Below, piece after piece: positions 39,479 to 47,525 of a DNA stretch of 64,000 nucleotides. Each line of letters opens with the position of its first letter. Position 1 is the stretch's first letter. The notes below the pieces were generated by a model, which saw only the letters and a list, made by a program, of their open reading frames with translations, did no database searches and had not been told where the DNA came from. The position numbers and the translations under genes were made by a program. The DNA comes from Herbaspirillum aquaticum (GTDB taxonomy: Bacteria > Pseudomonadota > Gammaproteobacteria > Burkholderiales > Burkholderiaceae_D): the NCBI RefSeq assembly GCF_002213425.1, contig NZ_NJGV01000029.1, positions 21,478-85,477 of the forward strand, given 5' to 3'.

Positions 39479-40057
39479 ATGGCACTGAGCCTGGATGACA
39501 TTGCCCTGCTGTTCACACGGCACGGCCACACCCAATATGCCGGCGAGCCGGTCACGCAACTGGAACACGCGCTGCAATCGGCGCTGCTGGCCGAGCAGGA
39601 GGGCGCAGCGCCCAGCCTGATCGTGGCCAGCCTGCTGCACGACCTCGGGCATCTGCTGGAAGATCTGGGCCAGACCCCGACGCTGGCCGGCATCGATGAC
39701 CTGCACCAGTACCGCGTGCTGCCTTTCCTGCGGGGTGTGTTCGATGAAGCCGTGCTGGCCCCGATCGCCCTGCATGTGGATGCCAAGCGCTACCTGTGCG
39801 CCACCGATCCGGATTACTTCGCCCAGCTCTCCGCCGATTCGGTGCGCAGCCTGCAATTGCAGGGCGGGATCTTCGATGTGGAACAGGCTGCGGCGTTCAT
39901 TGACCGGCCCTATGCAGAGGAGGCGGTCAGGTTGCGGCGCTGGGATGATCGCGCCAAGATGGCGGGTTTGCCCACGCCCGATTATGCGCACTATGCCGGC
40001 TACTTCAGCCAGTGCCTGCTGCAGCCAGGCAAGTCCGGCCGTGCTCAGGCCAGGTAA
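39479..40057 (+). CDS. PhnZ-like HD-domain mixed-valence diiron oxygenase
   Basis: A 192-residue HD-domain protein of the family linked to phosphonate breakdown. All catalytic positions known from PhnZ can be placed at an almost constant offset: Tyr20 and Glu23 (substrate recognition), His30, His54, Asp55, His58, His76, His99 and Asp156 (metal ligands and second sphere). PhnZ cleaves (R)-2-amino-1-hydroxyethylphosphonate to glycine and phosphate after PhnY hydroxylates 2-aminoethylphosphonate. No phnY or phosphonate transporter gene is next to it, so the substrate is open. The ATG at 39479 is preferred to the upstream start, which would precede the likely promoter. The end overlaps the convergent AraC gene by 13 bp. 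Confidence 0.82.
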   Translation: MALSLDDIALLFTRHGHTQYAGEPVTQLEHALQSALLAEQEGAAPSLIVASLLHDLGHLLEDLGQTPTLAGIDDLHQYRVLPFLRGVFDEAVLAPIALHVDAKRYLCATDPDYFAQLSADSVRSLQLQGGIFDVEQAAAFIDRPYAEEAVRLRRWDDRAKMAGLPTPDYAHYAGYFSQCLLQPGKSGRAQAR

Positions 40058-40809
40058 GTCTTCCGATACGCCGCTGGGGTGGTGCCGCGCAACTTGCGCA
40101 GCGCGTGCGTGAGTGCACTCTGGTCGCCATAGCCACAACGCTGGGCAATCTGCGCCAGCGGCAGGCTGCTCGTGCGCAGCAGCTGGCAGGCCCGGGCCAC
40201 GCGGACTTCGGCCAGCCAGGCGCGCGGCGACGTGTCCAGTTCGGCGCGAAACCATTCATGTAGCCGGCTGGGGGAGATCGCTGCCAGTTGCGCCATCTGC
40301 GCCACCGTCCAGGGATGGTCGGCGCGCGCCTCCACCCGCGCCAGCATCAGGCGCAGACGCGACAGCGCCTGCGGCTGCTGCGTGAGTGTGTCCAGCAGCA
40401 GGGGAATCCAATGCTGTAGCGTTTTGCCGGCGGGGCGGGTGTCGCTCAGTGCCAGCGCCATGAATTCCACCAGTTTGCCGGCGGCGCCTGACAAGGGCAA
40501 AAATGGCCGCTGCGCCAGCGCCTCCAGTTGCAGGCTGCCGACCGCATCGGGGGCCAGGTCCACCACCAGCGAACGATTCTCGCCGCCGGCGCGCGTGGCG
40601 TGCCGCGCACCGGGTTCGACGAAGGCTGCCGTGGCGGTATCGGCCAGGCCTTCGCGGCCGGCGATGTCCATCGCCAGATGGCCTGCCAGCGGCAGTACCA
40701 GCTGCGGGAAATCATGCCGGTGCGCCAATGACTCCTCGCGATAGCTGCGCAGGTGCAACTGCGCCATGGGCGGGGCAGTGTCGGGATGCGGTAGCGAGGA
40801 TGGGATCAT
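40045..40809 (-). CDS. AraC-family transcriptional regulator
   Basis: A 254-residue regulator with an N-terminal cupin-like sensing part (about 10-120, with HRHDFPQLVLPLAGHLAMDI) and a C-terminal double helix-turn-helix (about 155-250; WTVAQMAQLAAISPSRLHEWF and PLAQIAQRCGYGDQSALTHA, ending GTTPAAYRK). A second in-frame ATG (40767) is possible. It converges on the PhnZ-like gene with overlapping 3' ends. Its targets are unknown. Confidence 0.88.
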   Translation of the reverse strand: MIPSSLPHPDTAPPMAQLHLRSYREESLAHRHDFPQLVLPLAGHLAMDIAGREGLADTATAAFVEPGARHATRAGGENRSLVVDLAPDAVGSLQLEALAQRPFLPLSGAAGKLVEFMALALSDTRPAGKTLQHWIPLLLDTLTQQPQALSRLRLMLARVEARADHPWTVAQMAQLAAISPSRLHEWFRAELDTSPRAWLAEVRVARACQLLRTSSLPLAQIAQRCGYGDQSALTHALRKLRGTTPAAYRKTYLA

Positions 40810-41000
40810 GGCGCGCAGGGAGGTGAGGCAACCCCGCCATGATAGCGGACTTCGCTGTGACGGCCGCAAGCGCGATCCCTTCACACGACATCCGCATGAC
40901 CTGAAGCGTCTTGCAAAACATCAGTGTTGCCGGCAGCCAAGACAAAGCCGCCGGGCTTGCGCCACGGCGGCTTCGGGAGAGGCCTGGATGCGGGTGAAGC

Positions 41001-41783
41001 TTACTGCATATGCCAGCCATGGCTGACCACGACGGACTGGCCGGTCAGCGCGTTGGTCGGGAAGGCCGCCAGGAAGACGGCAGTCTGGGCCACGTCCTGG
41101 GTGGTGGTGAATTCACCGTCCACGGTGTCCTTCAACATGATCTTCTTGATGACGTCCTCTTCGCTGATGCCGAATTCCTTGGCCTGCTCGGGGATCTGCT
41201 TTTCCACCAGCGGCGTGCGCACGAAGCCGGGACAGATGACGTTGGTGCGGATCTTGTCCTTGGCGCCTTCCTTGGCCACGGTCTTGGCCAGCCCCAGCAG
41301 GCCATGCTTGGCGGTGACATAGGGCGACTTGAGCGCCGAGGCCTGGTGCGAGTGGACCGAACCCATGTAGATGATGGAGCCGCCACGGCCTTGCTTGATC
41401 ATGGCCTTCATCGCCGCGCGGGTGGTCAGGAAGGCGCCGTCGAGGTGGATCGCCAGCATCTTGCGCCAGTTCTCCAGCGACAGCTCGGTGACCGAACTGA
41501 TGATCTGGATGCCGGCATTGCTGATCATGATGTCCAGTCCGCCGTAGGTGTTCACGGCATCGGCCACGCCCTTGTCGACCTGGGTTTCATCGGTGACGTT
41601 CATGGCCACCGCCATGGCGGTGCCGCCATTCTTGACGATCTCTTCGGCCGTGGCCTTGGCCGCTTCCAGGGCCAGGTCGGCGATGACGACCTTGGCACCC
41701 TGCTTTGCATATTCGACCGCGATTTCCTTGCCGATGCCGCTGGCCGAACCGGTGATGAGAGCGACTTTATCCTTGAGTAGCAT
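41001..41783 (-). CDS. bdhA: D-3-hydroxybutyrate dehydrogenase
   Basis: A 260-residue SDR that oxidises D-3-hydroxybutyrate to acetoacetate with NAD, as in polyhydroxybutyrate use. Visible residues are the cofactor motif [13 protein letters not shown] (with the substrate-binding Gln), SVHSHQAS (His), the Lys just before the catalytic Tyr in LKSPYVTAK, and the C-terminal GHWMQ-like end (SHGWHMQ), all typical of bacterial 3-hydroxybutyrate dehydrogenases. It is monocistronic, with a 497-bp gap upstream. Confidence 0.93.
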   Translation of the reverse strand: MLLKDKVALITGSASGIGKEIAVEYAKQGAKVVIADLALEAAKATAEEIVKNGGTAMAVAMNVTDETQVDKGVADAVNTYGGLDIMISNAGIQIISSVTELSLENWRKMLAIHLDGAFLTTRAAMKAMIKQGRGGSIIYMGSVHSHQASALKSPYVTAKHGLLGLAKTVAKEGAKDKIRTNVICPGFVRTPLVEKQIPEQAKEFGISEEDVIKKIMLKDTVDGEFTTTQDVAQTAVFLAAFPTNALTGQSVVVSHGWHMQ

Positions 41784-42280
41784 GATCTTCCTTTATGTTT
41801 CGAGTTGACGGACATTGCAAAGCCAGGCCGCCAATGCCACCGGCGCAATTGCGCTCGGCCAGCATGGCGGCCAGCTATCCCTGGTTTCGATGAACTGAGC
41901 ATCGAAAGATTCCACGGGTGCCGATCTCGCCCTTGCACCCGTTTTCCTTGCCCTCGCGCGTGTGCCTGCTCCTCGATGGGAGGTCTCCTGGCGCCGCTTT
42001 GTCATGCCATTGTAACGCTGGGCAGCCGGTTGTTGCTGCACTGCCAAAACGCTTGCAGAGGTCATGTGCGTGAAACATTCGCTGGTTAGTCTGTGCAGCG
42101 TTATCCCGGGGACATCGGCTGTTTCTCGAAAACCATCGATCCATTCTTCGATTTCATTTGAGACAGCCGCAATTCTGAAGGGGATGCAGGAAGCATGTCA
42201 GGCGAGGTCGCTTATGTTGTTTGGTTGACCTGGCAGATGTTTTCCACGGTCCCCTTCAACATCACCACAAAGGACAATGC
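41784..42280. other. Intergenic region between bdhA and olsB
   Basis: No gene is supported. TTTCGATG and CATCGAAA (41885-41892 and 41900-41907) form a perfect 8-bp inverted repeat with a 7-nt spacer, about 100 bp upstream of bdhA. No Pho box resembling the two at 52.1-52.4 kb was found before olsB by eye. Confidence 0.4.
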
Positions 42281-43048
42281 ATGAGACTGCTTACCATTCC
42301 TGCCGATGCCAATCCGAGTTTTGCCAAGCTCAACCTGAGCCTGGCCAGCACCCCGGAAGAAGTGCGCGAAGTGCAGCGCCTGCGCTACAAGGTGTTCATC
42401 GAAGCGATGAACCTGTCGGCCCTGGCCAACCCGGAAGGCCTGGACAAGGATGAGTTCGACGACTACTGCGATCACCTGATCGTGCGCGACAGCAAGACCC
42501 TCTCGGTGGTCGGCACCTATCGCGTGCTCAGTCCGCACGGTGCACGCCGCATGGGCAAGTTCTACTCGGAACAGGAATTCGACCTCTCGCGCCTGGACAA
42601 CATCCGTGGTGTCATCGCCGAAGCCGGCCGCGCCTGCATCCACCCGGACTACCGCAGCGGCGGCGTCATCATGATGCTGTGGGCTGGCCTGGCCGCCTAC
42701 ATGCGCAAGGAACGCTGCGAATACCTGATGGGCTGCGCCAGCGTGAGCCTGGCCGATGGTGGCCACAACGCCGCCGCGCTGTATCACGCCTTCCGCGAAA
42801 AGAACCTGGCGCCGCCGGACTACCGCGTCACGCCGCTGCTGCCCTTCCCGCTGGAAGACCGCCAGGCCGGCGTCGAGCCGCAGATCCCGCCGCTGCTGCG
42901 CGGCTACCTGCGCAGCGGTGCCTGGGTGTGCGGCGAACCGGCCTGGGATCCTGATTTCCACTCGGCCGATTTCTTCCTGCTGCTGCCGCTCTCCAAGCTC
43001 GACAGCCGCTACGCCCGCCACTACCTCAAGGATTCGAGGACCGCATGA
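42281..43048 (+). CDS. olsB: OlsB-like GNAT acyltransferase (ornithine-lipid synthesis)
   Basis: A 255-residue GNAT-fold acyltransferase of the OlsB group, which N-acylates ornithine with a 3-hydroxyacyl chain from ACP to make lyso-ornithine lipid. Typical stretches are VQRLRYKVFIEAMN, AEAGRACIHPDYRSGGVIMMLW and YLMGCASVSL. LuxI-type autoinducer synthases share this fold and the R-Y-x-VF start, but the length and C-terminus are OlsB-like. The ATG at 42281 follows AAAGGA. It overlaps the next gene by 4 bp (ATGA). No olsA gene is in the window. Confidence 0.75.
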   Translation: MRLLTIPADANPSFAKLNLSLASTPEEVREVQRLRYKVFIEAMNLSALANPEGLDKDEFDDYCDHLIVRDSKTLSVVGTYRVLSPHGARRMGKFYSEQEFDLSRLDNIRGVIAEAGRACIHPDYRSGGVIMMLWAGLAAYMRKERCEYLMGCASVSLADGGHNAAALYHAFREKNLAPPDYRVTPLLPFPLEDRQAGVEPQIPPLLRGYLRSGAWVCGEPAWDPDFHSADFFLLLPLSKLDSRYARHYLKDSRTA

Positions 43049-43935
43049 AGCCACGCGAACAGTTCATGGAAAAAGCCCAGGGGCTGTTCGCCGACCTGGG
43101 TCCCGACCACGATGCCGGTGACGAGGAAGCCAAGCGCGAACCGCTGCGCTTCCGCACCATCTGGATTTCCGACATCCACCTGGGGACCACCGGCTGCCAG
43201 GCCGAGCGCCTGCTGGAGTTCCTGCGCGCCACCGAATCCGAGACGCTCTATCTCGTGGGCGACATCATCGATGGCTGGCAACTCAAGCGCCGCTGGTACT
43301 GGGACCAGTCCCACAACAACGTGGTGCAGACCGTCCTCAAGAAAGCCAAGAAGGGCACCAACGTCATCTTCGTCCCCGGCAACCACGATGAAGTGATCCG
43401 CCAGTTCATCGACCTCGATTTCGGCGGCATCAAGATCCGCGACGAACTGGTGCATGTGACTGCAGAGGGCAAGCGCATGCTGGTGCTGCACGGCGACCGT
43501 TTCGATGGCGTCATCGCCTGCGCCAAGTGGCTCGCCTACGTGGGCGACAGCCTCTACACCATGATCCTCAAGTTCAACCAGTGGTTCAACAGCTGGCGTG
43601 CCCGTGCCGGGCTGCCGTACTGGTCGCTCTCGCAGTACCTCAAGTCCAAGGTCAAGAATGCGGTGAACTACATCACCTCCTTCGAAGATGCACTCGCTGA
43701 AGAAGCCAAGAAGAAGGGACTGGATGGCGTCATCTGCGGCCACATCCACAAGCCCGAGATCCGCGACATCGGTGGTGTCGTCTACTGCAACGACGGCGAC
43801 TGGGTCGAGAGCCTCTCGGCACTGGTGGAAGATCCGAATGGTGAACTGCGCCTGGTGACCTGGCAGGAAATCATGCAGCTCAAACGCGCCGGCAAGGAAG
43901 CGCGCCAGGCTGCCCGGGAACTCGCCACCGCCTGA
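43045..43935 (+). CDS. PlcP-like metallophosphoesterase (annotated elsewhere as UDP-2,3-diacylglucosamine diphosphatase)
   Basis: A 296-residue calcineurin-like phosphoesterase. The metal motifs are complete: DIHLG (D-x-H), GDIID, GNHDE, LHGDRFD and GHIHKPE. The long insert YWDQSHNNVVQTVLKKAKKGT and LPYWSLSQYLKSKVKNAVNYI resemble the alphaproteobacterial phospholipase C PlcP rather than true LpxH, which is shorter and starts at the DxH motif. PlcP hydrolyses phospholipids to diacylglycerol in phosphate starvation. Context agrees: it sits between an ornithine-lipid acyltransferase and a GT4 glycosyltransferase. The PlcP role is inference; an LpxH-type activity remains possible. Confidence 0.75.
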   Translation: MKPREQFMEKAQGLFADLGPDHDAGDEEAKREPLRFRTIWISDIHLGTTGCQAERLLEFLRATESETLYLVGDIIDGWQLKRRWYWDQSHNNVVQTVLKKAKKGTNVIFVPGNHDEVIRQFIDLDFGGIKIRDELVHVTAEGKRMLVLHGDRFDGVIACAKWLAYVGDSLYTMILKFNQWFNSWRARAGLPYWSLSQYLKSKVKNAVNYITSFEDALAEEAKKKGLDGVICGHIHKPEIRDIGGVVYCNDGDWVESLSALVEDPNGELRLVTWQEIMQLKRAGKEARQAARELATA

Positions 43936-43959
43936 GGGTGGCAAGTTCATCGCGCTACA

Positions 43960-43986
43960 TATCGTTTATATTGTTTATATAGTTTA
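43960..43986 (+). repeat. Three tandem copies of TATnGTTTA before a glycosyltransferase gene
   Basis: TATCGTTTA, TATTGTTTA and TATAGTTTA follow one another without gaps, and the final A is the first base of the next start codon. This AT-rich stretch replaces any Shine-Dalgarno sequence. Confidence 0.8.
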
Positions 43987-45035
43987 TGCGCATTGCCATC
44001 ATCAGCGACGCCGGAGAGCCGCAAGTCAACGGCGTCGTCAACACCTTGCGCTCTACCGTGCGTTGCCTGCGCGGTCTCGGCCACGAAGTGCTGCTGCTGT
44101 CGCCGCGCGACTTCCGCACCTTCGCCTGTCCGACCTATCCTGAAATCCGCCTGGCCTACAAGCCTTATGCCCGCATCGCGGCCACGCTCGAATCCTTCCA
44201 GCCCGACTGCATCCACATCGCCACCGAAGGACCGATGGGGCTGGCAGCGCGCCGTTATTGCGTGCGCCACAAGCTCAGTTTTACCACGGCCTATCACACC
44301 CGCTTCCCGGAATACCTGGCTGCGCGCAAGCTGCTGCCCAAGGCGATCACCTATCTCCTGCTGCGCTGGTTCCATGGCCGCTCCGAAGCCATCATGGTGC
44401 CCACCCCGGCGATGAAGTCGGCGCTGGAAGAAGAGGGCTTCCGCAATGTCGTCCTGTGGGGGCGGGGCGTCGATACCAATCATTTCCGTCCGGCGGTGGA
44501 AGACCACGCCTGCATCGAGCGGCCACTGTTCCTCTACGTGGGCCGCGTGGCCGTGGAAAAGAACATCGAAGCCTTCCTCAAACTGGACCTCCCTGGCACC
44601 AAGTGGGTGGTCGGCGATGGCCCGCAGCTCGAAGACCTGAGTGCCCGCTATCCCCAAGTACGGTTCTTGGGCGCCAAGGGCCATGACGAACTGCCGGCCT
44701 ATTACAACTGCGCCGATGTCTTCGTCTTCCCCAGCAAGACCGATACCTTCGGCCTGGTGCTGCTCGAAGCCATGGCCTGCGGCATCCCGGTGGCCGCTTA
44801 TCCGGTCGAGGGCCCCATCGATGTGGTCGACAACGGCGTCTCCGGCGTGCTGCGCCACGACCTCCAGCAGGCCTGCCTGCAAGCCCTGAAGCTGGACCAG
44901 GAAGCCGTGCGTGCCCACGCCGCCACCCGCTCCTGGGAATCTGCGACCCAGCAGTTCCTGCAGCACCTGCACCTGGCGCATCGCAGCGCGCCTGGCAAGG
45001 CCGGTGCCATCAAGCCGGTACGCGAGTCCCGCTGA
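43986..45035 (+). CDS. GT4-family glycosyltransferase
   Basis: A 349-residue glycosyltransferase with two Rossmann domains. The N-terminus RIAIISDAGEPQVNGVVNTL, the VGRVAVEKNIEAFL segment and the donor-binding motif SKTDTFGLVLLEAMACGIPV are GT4 hallmarks (E-x7-E type). Placed 50 bp after the PlcP-like gene, it may glycosylate the diacylglycerol that enzyme releases, as described for plcP-agt pairs in other bacteria. The sugar donor cannot be read from the sequence. No Shine-Dalgarno is visible: three 9-bp repeats run right up to the ATG. Confidence 0.85.
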   Translation: MRIAIISDAGEPQVNGVVNTLRSTVRCLRGLGHEVLLLSPRDFRTFACPTYPEIRLAYKPYARIAATLESFQPDCIHIATEGPMGLAARRYCVRHKLSFTTAYHTRFPEYLAARKLLPKAITYLLLRWFHGRSEAIMVPTPAMKSALEEEGFRNVVLWGRGVDTNHFRPAVEDHACIERPLFLYVGRVAVEKNIEAFLKLDLPGTKWVVGDGPQLEDLSARYPQVRFLGAKGHDELPAYYNCADVFVFPSKTDTFGLVLLEAMACGIPVAAYPVEGPIDVVDNGVSGVLRHDLQQACLQALKLDQEAVRAHAATRSWESATQQFLQHLHLAHRSAPGKAGAIKPVRESR

Positions 45036-45439
45036 GTTGGCGACGTCTGCCGTGCGCAGCCGTCCCTTTTCTTCATTTTTTGATAACTATGCAAGAGGAA
45101 CAGGGCCGCATGCCGACAAAGCATTGGCATGCGCGCTCGCGCCTCTTCTAAGATGCGCCACGCCCGCGTGCGCTGACGTCGCAATTGGCTAGTCGCATGG
45201 CGCAGCGCCCATAACAAAACGCTAACAGAGACGCCCATGTCGCGCATCACAGCCCGTCAGTGCCGGCCTGACAGGTCCGCCCCACGCACTTTGGCAAAGG
45301 CCTGGCGCGGAGCAGGCATGAATCATGCTCACCCGCGAGCGCAAGAACAGCAAAGCAAAACGGACGACGCACCGTGGCCCTCGCCGGTGTCGGCATCCGC
45401 ATCAAAGTCGTAGTGCGCGTTACAAGGAAGAGAACATCC
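45036..45439. other. Intergenic region upstream of the first chemoreceptor
   Basis: No gene is supported. GCATGA-A-TCATGC (45316-45328) is a perfect 13-bp palindrome. GCCGACAA at 45112-45119 resembles a flagellar sigma-28 -10, but no matching -35 lies 11 bp before it. Confidence 0.35.
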
Positions 45440-47176
45440 ATGATTCAACATCTCAAGATCGGCAGCCGCCTGGCTTTCGGCTTCTGCCTCATCCTGCTGC
45501 TGGCCACCGCCATCCTGCTCATCGGCCTGTGGCGCATGGCCGAGCTGGAGGCCAGCAGTGAATACGTGATCGAGAAGAAGGTCACCGCCATGACGGCCGC
45601 CATGAACATGCGCGAAGCCGGCAGCCAGCTGGCGCTGGCCCTGCGCAAGGTGGTTACGCCTACCGATGCCGCCGAAGGCAAGGCCGAGGACGCGCACCTG
45701 GGCCAGATCCTGAAGGCCTACGCCGGATTTGAAAAGCAGATCACCGAGCTCTCCTCGGAGGGCCAGGGCAAGCAGTTGCTGGAGGCCACCAGCGGCGAGA
45801 GCAAGAAGCTGTTCCCGCTGGTGGAGCAGATTCGCCAGCAGGTGGTCAGCAACAATTACTTCGATGCCGCCCAGCAGTTGAAGAGCGACTTCCTGCCCGC
45901 GCACGACAAGTGGATGGCCAGCGTGGCCGCGCTGGCCACCTTCCAGCAGGACGACATGAAACAAGCCCATGCCGACGCCAAGGACAGCTACCGCAAGGCC
46001 CAGGTCGGCATGCTGGCCATGGGCGCGCTCACGCTCGGGCTGGGCTTCTTCTTCACCTTCGTCATCACGCGCTCCATCGTCAATCCGCTCAAGCGCGCCG
46101 GCCATATCGCGGAAACGATTTCCCGTGGCGACCTGACCCACGACTTCCACGACCAGGGCCGCGATGAAGCCGCCCACCTGGTCAACGCCCTCGATGCCAT
46201 GCAGGGCAACCTGGCCGCCACGCTCAACGAGGTCAAGGAAAGCGCCGCCGTCATCGCGGTGGCCTCGCATGAAATCGCTCGCGGCAACGTGGATCTGTCC
46301 AACCGCACCGAATCGCAAGCCTCCAGCCTGGAAGAAACCGCCAGCTCCATGGAGCAGCTCACCTCCACCGTGCAGCAGAACGCCGCCAACGCGCAGCAGG
46401 CCAACCAGCTGGTGCTGTCGGCCTCGGACTACGCCACCAAGGGCGGACGCGTGGTGGGCGACGTCGTGGCGACCATGGGCTCGATCAAGGAAAGCTCGGG
46501 CAAGATCGTCGACATTATCGGCGTCATCGATGGCATCGCCTTCCAGACCAATATCCTGGCTCTGAACGCCGCCGTGGAAGCGGCCCGTGCCGGCGAGCAG
46601 GGCCGCGGGTTTGCGGTCGTTGCCTCGGAAGTGCGCGCGCTGGCCCAGCGCAGCGCGGCCGCCGCCAAGGAAATCAAGGAACTCATCAGCGACTCGGTGG
46701 ACAAGGTCGATGCCGGCGGCAAGCTGGTCGATGAAGCCGGTGCGACCATGAGCGAGATCGTCAGCTCGGTCAAGCACGTGGCCGACATCATGGGCGAGAT
46801 CACGGCCGCCAGCCAGGAGCAGAGTGCCGGCATCGCCGAGGTCAACAATGCCATCGCCCAGATCGACGAGATCACCCAGCAGAATGCGGCCCTGGTCGAG
46901 CAGGCTGCGGCCGCCGCCGAAAGCCTGCAGGAGCAGTCCGATGTCCTGGCCCGCGCAGTGGCGGTGTTCAAGCTCAAGACTGCGCGTGCGGGGCAAGCGG
47001 GCATGCCGCATCCTGCGCCGGTGATGGGCAGCGTGCAGCCGGCGCGCACCGTCAACGCACCACCGGCCGTGAGCGTGGTCAAGAGCCGGCCGGTGGCCAG
47101 CCTGCCGGCAGCGGGTACACCTGCCAACCGCAAGCCGGCAGCCGCGGCACGGGATGATGATTTCGAGGAATTCTGA
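45440..47176 (+). CDS. Methyl-accepting chemotaxis protein (4HB-type sensor)
   Basis: A 578-residue chemoreceptor. The first membrane helix (about 11-32) and the second (about 189-210) bracket a periplasmic four-helix-bundle domain of about 155 residues. A HAMP segment follows ([20 protein letters not shown]), then the cytoplasmic signalling hairpin with tip [20 protein letters not shown]. The tail is Ala/Pro-rich and ends DFEEF, which fits the loose x-[FWYH]-x2-[FWYH] pattern of the CheR/CheB tether. The ATG at 45440 follows AGGAAGAGAA. The ligand is unknown. Confidence 0.92.
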   Translation: MIQHLKIGSRLAFGFCLILLLATAILLIGLWRMAELEASSEYVIEKKVTAMTAAMNMREAGSQLALALRKVVTPTDAAEGKAEDAHLGQILKAYAGFEKQITELSSEGQGKQLLEATSGESKKLFPLVEQIRQQVVSNNYFDAAQQLKSDFLPAHDKWMASVAALATFQQDDMKQAHADAKDSYRKAQVGMLAMGALTLGLGFFFTFVITRSIVNPLKRAGHIAETISRGDLTHDFHDQGRDEAAHLVNALDAMQGNLAATLNEVKESAAVIAVASHEIARGNVDLSNRTESQASSLEETASSMEQLTSTVQQNAANAQQANQLVLSASDYATKGGRVVGDVVATMGSIKESSGKIVDIIGVIDGIAFQTNILALNAAVEAARAGEQGRGFAVVASEVRALAQRSAAAAKEIKELISDSVDKVDAGGKLVDEAGATMSEIVSSVKHVADIMGEITAASQEQSAGIAEVNNAIAQIDEITQQNAALVEQAAAAAESLQEQSDVLARAVAVFKLKTARAGQAGMPHPAPVMGSVQPARTVNAPPAVSVVKSRPVASLPAAGTPANRKPAAAARDDDFEEF

Positions 47177-47247
47177 TGGCGGGTACTGAAGCGACCCTGT
47201 GATTTCAATGAATAGATAGTTAACTAAAAATCAAGTCAACGCGCAAG

Positions 47248-47282
47248 CGCCGCCACCTGGCAGGGTGGCGGCGTTTTTTTTT
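47248..47282 (+). terminator. Terminator of the first chemoreceptor gene
   Basis: CGCCGCCACC (47248-47257) pairs with GGTGGCGGCG (47264-47273), followed by nine T. Confidence 0.92.
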
Positions 47283-47312
47283 CAAGGCAGAGCAAGCACG
47301 TTCCGTGAGAAT

Positions 47313-47339
47313 TCAAGATAATTGCGAAGTTGCCGTAAA
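47313..47339 (+). promoter_or_regulatory. Candidate flagellar sigma-28 promoter
   Basis: TCAAGATA (47313-47320), 11 bp and GCCGTAAA (47332-47339) match the FliA consensus TAAAGTTT-N11-GCCGATAA at 5 of 8 and 6 of 8 positions with the right spacing. It would drive the second chemoreceptor gene. Confidence 0.5.
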
Positions 47340-47525
47340 GCTATATCAATGCGGCAGACAGACCGTTCCTGCAAGGGGAGGGCGGTCGCCTGCTCAACCG
47401 GGGGGAAGAGCGCGGCGTCACGGAAGCGGCCACACAGGCTCGACGACGCCCATGCCGACTGCACGAAGAAGGCGGCCCCGGGGATCACCTTGCGGTACTT
47501 TCCCTTCATCCACCGGAACCAGTCC

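Noticed and set aside
42281..43048. LuxI-type autoinducer synthase
   Set aside because: The fold is related, but the protein is longer, there is no LuxR receptor gene alongside, and the context is lipid metabolism.
43045..43935. Lipid A enzyme LpxH
   Set aside because: The motifs are shared, but the N-terminal extension, the long inserts and the olsB/GT4 neighbours fit PlcP-type proteins better. Kept as an alternative.
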